9,829 nucleotides of DNA from the NCBI GenBank assembly GCA_903643055.1, contig CAHJWV010000236.1, positions 1-9,829 of the forward strand, written 5' to 3'. Made by a program: the position numbers and the translations under genes. The notes beneath the pieces are model-generated. The model did not search any database. It was not told where the DNA came from and worked only from the letters and a program-made list of their open reading frames with translations. Below are positions 6,183-9,829 of the stretch, in pieces; within the stretch, counting starts at the first letter, position 1, and each line of letters opens with the position of its first letter. The DNA is from Burkholderiales bacterium (GTDB lineage: Bacteria > Pseudomonadota > Gammaproteobacteria > Burkholderiales > Burkholderiaceae).

Positions 6183-7190
6183 ATGAACCAAGACGCGTTG
6201 CTACTCGGGGATATCGCGCTCGAAAGCGGCGATGTACTTCCCTCCGCATCACTGGCCTTTCGCACCTACGGGTCCTTGAATGCAAGCAAGGACAACGTCG
6301 TTCTCAACCCGACCTGGTACGGCGGGGTGGGAACCGACAACGAATGGCTGTTCGGGCCCGGCCGCGCGCTGGATACGAACAAGTACTTCATCGTCGTCCC
6401 CGAGATGTTTGGCAACGGCGTTTCCTCTTCTCCATCGAACCATCCGACGCTCAGAACCTGGGACACTTTTCCAAACGTCTCCATCCGCGACAACGTGAGG
6501 ATGCAGGAACGGCTGCTGAGAGAGGTCGTCGGCGTCGGGCGCGTTCGCCTCGCGGTGGGATTTTCCATGGGGGCGCTGCAAGCGTACGAGTGGGCGACAC
6601 TGTTCCCCGATCAGGTCGACCGCCTCGTCACCATCTGCGGGACTGCGCGGACGAGTCCACACAACTGGGTCTTTCTGGAAGGCGTCAAGGCGGCGCTGAC
6701 GCGCGGATCCGAAACGAGCAGCCCGCGCGATGATCTGGCAGGCCGCAGGTTGGCGCTGCGTGCTGTTGGACGCGTCTACGCCGGATGGGCGCTATCGCAG
6801 ACTTTCTATCGTCAGGAACTCTGGCGAAACCTCGGATTTACCACTGTCGAAGGATTTGTCGCCGGCTTTTGGCAGGGTATGTTCGCCGACAAGGACGTAG
6901 ACGATCTTGTGACGATGCTCCGTACTTGGCAGGGCGCGGATGTCAGCAGCAATTCCGACTATGCGGGGGATATCGGGAGAGCACTCGGCGCCATCAAGGC
7001 CCAAACCACCGTCATGCCGTCCTCGACAGACCTGTACTTCACCGCCCACGATTGCCAGGCGGAGGCAGGCTGGATTCCCGGTGCGAACGTACGGCAAATA
7101 GAGAGCGTGTTTGGCCATGCTGCCGGTGCCGGCGTGGATCCCGCCGCTGCCTCGTTTATCGAGGGTGTTCTCGAAGAGGTACTGAAATGA
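6183..7190 (+). CDS. Alpha/beta hydrolase, homoserine O-acetyltransferase (MetX-like) superfamily
   Basis: Cytosolic alpha/beta-hydrolase of 335 residues with no signal peptide. The start of the domain (LLLGDIALESGDVLPSASLAFRTYGSLN, 6-33) follows the MetX pattern. The nucleophile elbow is VGFSMGALQAYEWA (Ser128), the acid is in SSTDLYF (Asp283), and the base is in FGHAAGAGVDP (His312): a complete triad in MetX order. Genuine MetX enzymes have GGSMGG and an arginine-rich homoserine-binding stretch after the nucleophile; here the elbow is GFSMGA and the region reads LEGVKAAL. This favours the hydrolase branch, to which the ester hydrolase MekB belongs, over methionine synthesis. An upstream in-frame ATG at 6036 would add 49 unconserved residues, so I prefer 6183, which has AGGAGG upstream. 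It probably acts on an ester, amide or acyl compound brought in by the neighbouring transporter. Confidence 0.85.
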   Translation: MNQDALLLGDIALESGDVLPSASLAFRTYGSLNASKDNVVLNPTWYGGVGTDNEWLFGPGRALDTNKYFIVVPEMFGNGVSSSPSNHPTLRTWDTFPNVSIRDNVRMQERLLREVVGVGRVRLAVGFSMGALQAYEWATLFPDQVDRLVTICGTARTSPHNWVFLEGVKAALTRGSETSSPRDDLAGRRLALRAVGRVYAGWALSQTFYRQELWRNLGFTTVEGFVAGFWQGMFADKDVDDLVTMLRTWQGADVSSNSDYAGDIGRALGAIKAQTTVMPSSTDLYFTAHDCQAEAGWIPGANVRQIESVFGHAAGAGVDPAAASFIEGVLEEVLK

Positions 7191-7297
7191 GAATTTCCCA
7201 GCGATGGAGCGCACATTGATTGGCGACTTCAAGCATTCCGCATTGGTCGCAGGAACGATGGACAGGCCGCATTTCCATCAAATAGCCCGGACGCTCG
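7191..7297. other. Short convergent spacer between the two gene clusters
   Basis: The hydrolase and monooxygenase genes end tail to tail here. I see no strong terminator hairpin for either gene. An ATG at 7187 overlaps the hydrolase stop but opens only ten codons. Another ATG at 7204 opens a frame that runs into the antisense of the monooxygenase gene; it has no ribosome site and I do not call it. The shift to higher G+C occurs about 7270-7310. Confidence 0.6.
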
Positions 7298-8626
7298 CTA
7301 CGCGAAGAACCGGTTCGCCGGCCGCGGCAGCCCGAGGTTCTCGCGCAGCGTCGTGCCCTCGTACTCGCGCCGGAAGATGCCGCGCCGCTGCAACTCCGGC
7401 ACCACCTTGTCGGCGAAGGCGTCGAGGCCGCCGGGCAGCCAGGGGAACATGATGTTGAAGCCGTCGCTGCCTTCGCGCTCCAGCCATTCCTGCATCTCGT
7501 CGGCAATCGTCTGCGCGGTGCCGACGAAGGCCAGCCCGCCGTAGCCGCCGAGGCGCTGCGCCAACTGCCGCACCGTGAAGCCTTCGCGCTCGGCCAGCGC
7601 GATCACGCGCTGCTGGCCGCTCTTGCTGGCATTGGTTGCGGGCACCGGCGGCAGCGGCTTGTCGGGGTCGAACTTGGAGGCGTCGTGGCCGAGCGAGATC
7701 GACAGCGAGGCGATCGCGCTTTCGTAGTGCACCAGGCTGTCGAGCTTCGCGCGGATGGCGCGCGCCTCGTCCACCGTGTCGCCGACCACCACGAACGCGG
7801 CCGGCAATATCTTCAGGTGGTCGCGCTCGCGGCCGAGCGCCGCCAGCCGCCCCTTCACGTCGGCGTAGAAGGCGCGGCCTTCCTCCAGATTGCCGTGCGC
7901 CGCGAAGATCAGCTCGGCCGTCTCGGCCGCCAGCTGGCGGCCCGGCTCCGACGCGCCGGCCTGCACGATCACCGGCCAGCCCTGCACCGGCCGCGCGATG
8001 TGCAGCGGGCCGCGCACCGACAGGTATTTGCCTTTGTGGTTCAGCGTGTGCAGCCGCGCCGGGTCGAAGAACAGGCCGCTTTCGGCATCGCGGATGAAAG
8101 CGTCGTCGGCCCAGCTGTCCCACAGGCCGGTGACCACGTCGTAGAACTCGCGCGCCCGCGCATAGCGCTCGTCGTGCGGCATGTGGTCGTCGCGGCCGAA
8201 GTTCAGCGCGGCGTCGGGGTTCGACGTGGTCACGATGTTCCAGCCCGCGCGGCCGTTGCTCAGGTGGTCGAGCGAGGCAAAGCGGCGCGCGATGTGGAAG
8301 GGTTCGTCGAAGGTGGTCGACGCGGTCGCGACCAAGCCGATATGGTCGGTCGCCTGGCTCAGCGCCGACAGCAAGGTGAAGGGCTCGAACGAGGTCACGG
8401 TGTGGCTGCGCATCAAGGCTTCGATCGGCATGTTCAGCACGGCCAAGTGGTCGGCCATGAAGAAGGCGTCGAAGCGCGCGCGCTCCAGCGTCTGCGCAAA
8501 GCGCTTCAGGTGCGCGAAGTTGAAGTTGGCGTCGGCAAAGGCACCGGGATAGCGCCAGGCGCCGGTGTGGATGCTGACGGGGCGCATGAAAGCGCCGAGC
8601 TTGAGTTGCCGCGCGGAGGTCGTCAT
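7298..8626 (-). CDS. NtaA/SnaA/DszA-family FMN-dependent monooxygenase (LLM class)
   Basis: Class C flavin monooxygenase, luciferase-like TIM barrel, 442 residues, typical for the NtaA/SnaA/DszA/DmoA family. It would use FMNH2 supplied by a separate reductase to oxidise an organosulfur or organonitrogen substrate. Family features are the first strand KLGAFMRPVSIHTGAWRYP (9-27), FDAFFMADHLAVL (52-64), STTFDEPFHIARRFASLDHLSNGRAGWNIVTT (103-134), GPLHIARPVQGWPVIVQAGASEPGR (206-230) and the C-terminal YEGTTLRENLGLPRP (422-436). I chose the ATG at 8626 because the conserved part begins just after it; a GTG at 8662 or an ATG at 8675 would add sequence of no known kind, and no start has a strong ribosome site. 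It is divergent from an SsuA-like gene, which points to sulfonate or sulfide use. Whether the substrate carries S or N is not decided by sequence. No reductase lies in the window. Confidence 0.9.
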   Translation of the reverse strand: MTTSARQLKLGAFMRPVSIHTGAWRYPGAFADANFNFAHLKRFAQTLERARFDAFFMADHLAVLNMPIEALMRSHTVTSFEPFTLLSALSQATDHIGLVATASTTFDEPFHIARRFASLDHLSNGRAGWNIVTTSNPDAALNFGRDDHMPHDERYARAREFYDVVTGLWDSWADDAFIRDAESGLFFDPARLHTLNHKGKYLSVRGPLHIARPVQGWPVIVQAGASEPGRQLAAETAELIFAAHGNLEEGRAFYADVKGRLAALGRERDHLKILPAAFVVVGDTVDEARAIRAKLDSLVHYESAIASLSISLGHDASKFDPDKPLPPVPATNASKSGQQRVIALAEREGFTVRQLAQRLGGYGGLAFVGTAQTIADEMQEWLEREGSDGFNIMFPWLPGGLDAFADKVVPELQRRGIFRREYEGTTLRENLGLPRPANRFFA

Positions 8627-8682
8627 GGCCGCGATCTTGAAGCGCGGGGCGCGACCTTGCACGGCGCGGGGCCATGCCGGTC

Positions 8683-8723
8683 CACGGTTGTTTCAGCTAT
8701 ATGCAACTGACAACACGGTTGTT
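8683..8723. promoter_or_regulatory. CACGGTTGTT direct repeats and dyad between monooxygenase and ssuA-like genes
   Basis: CACGGTTGTT occurs at 8683-8692 and 8714-8723, 31 bases apart. The second copy is part of the dyad ACAAC-ACG-GTTGT (8710-8722). It lies in the 130-base divergent spacer, where a sulfur-starvation regulator such as a CysB/Cbl-type LysR protein could act. That link is inference. I did not find a clear -35/-10 pair. Confidence 0.35.
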
Positions 8724-8739
8724 CCTGAATATGAAGCCG

Positions 8740-8781
8740 CTTCGGAAAATCGGGGGATGTTGTCTCCCCCTCATCCCGAAG
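8740..8781 (+). promoter_or_regulatory. Two-tier stem-loop spanning the start of the ssuA-like gene
   Basis: The outer stem is CTTCGG (8740-8745) with CCGAAG (8776-8781); the inner stem is GGGGGA (8752-8757) with TCCCCC (8765-8770). The internal loop between them is six and five bases. The only purine-rich stretch before the ATG and the A of the ATG (8757) are within the inner stem. Folding would hinder translation from this start, so either expression is controlled here or the true start lies further downstream. Confidence 0.45.
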
Positions 8782-9794
8782 ACGCGGTCGAGTTCGACGC
8801 GCCGCGCCGCACGCTGTGGCAATCGCTGCGCGACCTGGCGCTGAGCCTGCTGGTGGTCAGCGCCATCGCGCTGATCGTGAGCTTTCTCACCGCCACCGGC
8901 GCACACGCTCAACCCGGCAACAAGGGCGAGCTGCGCATCGGCTACCAGAAGTCGGCCAGCCTGTTCGTGCTGCAGAAGGCGCAGGGCACGCTGGAGAAAA
9001 AGCTGGCGCCGCTCGGCTTCGGCGTGAAGTGGGTCGAGTTCCCGGCCGGGCCGCAACTGCTCGAAGGGCTCAACGTCGGCGCGGTCGATGTCGGCTACGT
9101 CGGCGAGGCGCCGCCGATCTTCGCGCAGGCCGCGGGCGCGCGCTTCGTCTACTTCGGCTACGACCCGGCCGCGCCGCGCGCCGAGGCGATCCTGGTGCTG
9201 AAGGATTCGCCGATCAAGTCGGTCGCCGACTTGAAGGGCAAGAAGGTCGCGCTCAACAAGGGCAGCAACGTGCACTACCTGCTGGTGAAGCAACTGGAGA
9301 AGAACGGGCTCACGCTGGCCGACATCCAGCCGGTGTACCTGGCGCCGGCCGACGGCCGCGCCGCCTTCGAGAGCAAGAACGTCGACGCCTGGGTGATCTG
9401 GGATCCGTTCCAGGCCGCCGCCGAAAAGGCTGCCGGCGCGCGCGTGCTCGCCGACGGCACGGGCAACGTGGTCAACAACTACCAGTACTACCTGGGCGAG
9501 CGTGGCTTCGTGACGAAGAACCCGAAGGTGATCGATGCGCTGTTCGAAGATTCCGTGACGCAGGGCATCTGGCTCAAGAAGAACCTGCGCCAGGCAGCCG
9601 AGCAGATCGCGCCGCTGCAGGGCCTGCCGGTCGACGTGGTCGAACTCGCGCTGCGGCGCTACGAGTTCAACGTCAAGCCCATTACCCCGGCCGTCGCTGC
9701 CGACCAGCAGAAGATCGCCGACACCTTCTTCCAGCTCAAGCTGATCCCCAAGGCGATCAAGGTCGGCGACGCGGTGGTCGCGTCGCAGCCTTGA
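8757..9794 (+). CDS. ssuA: SsuA-type aliphatic sulfonate ABC transporter substrate-binding protein
   Basis: Periplasmic sulfonate receptor, 345 residues from the chosen ATG. After a signal peptide (hydrophobic core about 28-46, probable cleavage after AHA at 51), the mature protein matches SsuA: ELRIGYQKSASLFVLQKA, WVEFPAGPQLLEGLNVGAVDVG (92-113), GEAPPIFAQAAGARFVY (116-132), KGKKVALNKGSNVHYLLVK (160-178), YLAPADGRAAFESKNVDAWVIWDPF (194-218). The family runs to the C-terminus without gaps. The signal peptide has an unusually long n-region (about 25 residues) with an Arg pair (17-18), so the true start may be an internal codon, or export may use Tat. Upstream in-frame codons to 8565 lie opposite the monooxygenase gene and are not credible. 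Expected partners SsuB and SsuC are not in the window but may follow. Very likely the sulfonate family, exact ligand unknown. Confidence 0.88.
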   Translation: MLSPPHPEDAVEFDAPRRTLWQSLRDLALSLLVVSAIALIVSFLTATGAHAQPGNKGELRIGYQKSASLFVLQKAQGTLEKKLAPLGFGVKWVEFPAGPQLLEGLNVGAVDVGYVGEAPPIFAQAAGARFVYFGYDPAAPRAEAILVLKDSPIKSVADLKGKKVALNKGSNVHYLLVKQLEKNGLTLADIQPVYLAPADGRAAFESKNVDAWVIWDPFQAAAEKAAGARVLADGTGNVVNNYQYYLGERGFVTKNPKVIDALFEDSVTQGIWLKKNLRQAAEQIAPLQGLPVDVVELALRRYEFNVKPITPAVAADQQKIADTFFQLKLIPKAIKVGDAVVASQP

Positions 9795-9823
9795 AGGCCC
9801 CGCCAGAACAACAAGCAACACAA

Positions 9824-9829
9824 ATGACC
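9824..9829 (+). CDS. Possible start of next gene (cut by right edge)
   Basis: ATGACC at the very end follows the ssuA-like stop by 29 bases on the same strand, as expected for the next gene of the operon. No strong ribosome site precedes it, and only two codons are visible, so product and even reality are uncertain. Confidence 0.3.

Noticed and set aside
7305..7330. Small GC-rich inverted repeats near the monooxygenase stop as a terminator
   Set aside because: They are inside the coding end (NRFFA region), are short, and have no T-run on either strand.
8642..8672. GCGCGGGGC direct repeat before the monooxygenase
   Set aside because: Only nine bases of pure G/C in a GC-rich stretch; expected by chance and without symmetry.
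7278..8675. A 465-codon minus-strand frame overlapping the monooxygenase
   Set aside because: Shifted frame of the monooxygenase gene; extremely rich in Arg and Ala with no domain, while the other frame gives a full NtaA-family protein.
7685..8710. A 341-codon plus-strand frame
   Set aside because: Antisense to the monooxygenase; the Val/Arg/His-rich translation shows no family features.
8697..9821. A 374-codon minus-strand frame
   Set aside because: Antisense to the SsuA-like gene, which is conserved along its whole length.

Overview
The window looks like a piece of a GC-rich betaproteobacterial chromosome, most likely Burkholderiales (a Variovorax/Acidovorax/Burkholderia-type genome). This is inferred from base composition, the transporter and enzyme families present, and compact operons with overlapping stops and starts. 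No RNA genes, insertion sequences or CRISPR arrays were seen.

The window has two parts that differ in base composition. The left part (1 to about 7290; hand-counted 60-base lines hold 30 to 36 G+C) carries a five-gene high-affinity HAAT/Liv-type ABC transporter operon on the minus strand. Its order is substrate-binding protein (4596-3304), LivG ATPase, LivF ATPase, LivH permease and LivM permease, the last cut by the left edge. A 389-base control region separates it from a divergent AraC-family regulator (4986-5978, plus strand). A hairpin follows the regulator, and then comes an alpha/beta hydrolase of the homoserine O-acetyltransferase (MetX-like) superfamily (start chosen at 6183, end 7190). 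The control regions upstream of the transporter and of the hydrolase both contain a TCCG-N7-CAAGT element pointing at the gene. This suggests, but does not prove, one AraC-controlled module that imports a small molecule and hydrolyses or trans-acylates it in the cytosol. The substrate is unknown.

The right part (about 7290 to 9829; sampled lines 43 to 48 G+C per 60) carries an NtaA/SnaA/DszA-family flavin monooxygenase on the minus strand (8626-7298). Divergent from it is an SsuA-type sulfonate-binding protein (8757-9794). A further gene probably begins at 9824. This is the usual make-up of an organosulfur scavenging locus: uptake of a sulfonate-like compound plus FMNH2-dependent C-S (or C-N) bond cleavage. 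The two parts meet tail to tail at 7191-7297.

The most interesting non-coding signals are a nested inverted repeat with a duplicated motif upstream of the transporter, a hairpin that buries the Shine-Dalgarno sequence of the hydrolase, and a two-tier stem-loop spanning the start codon of the SsuA-like gene.
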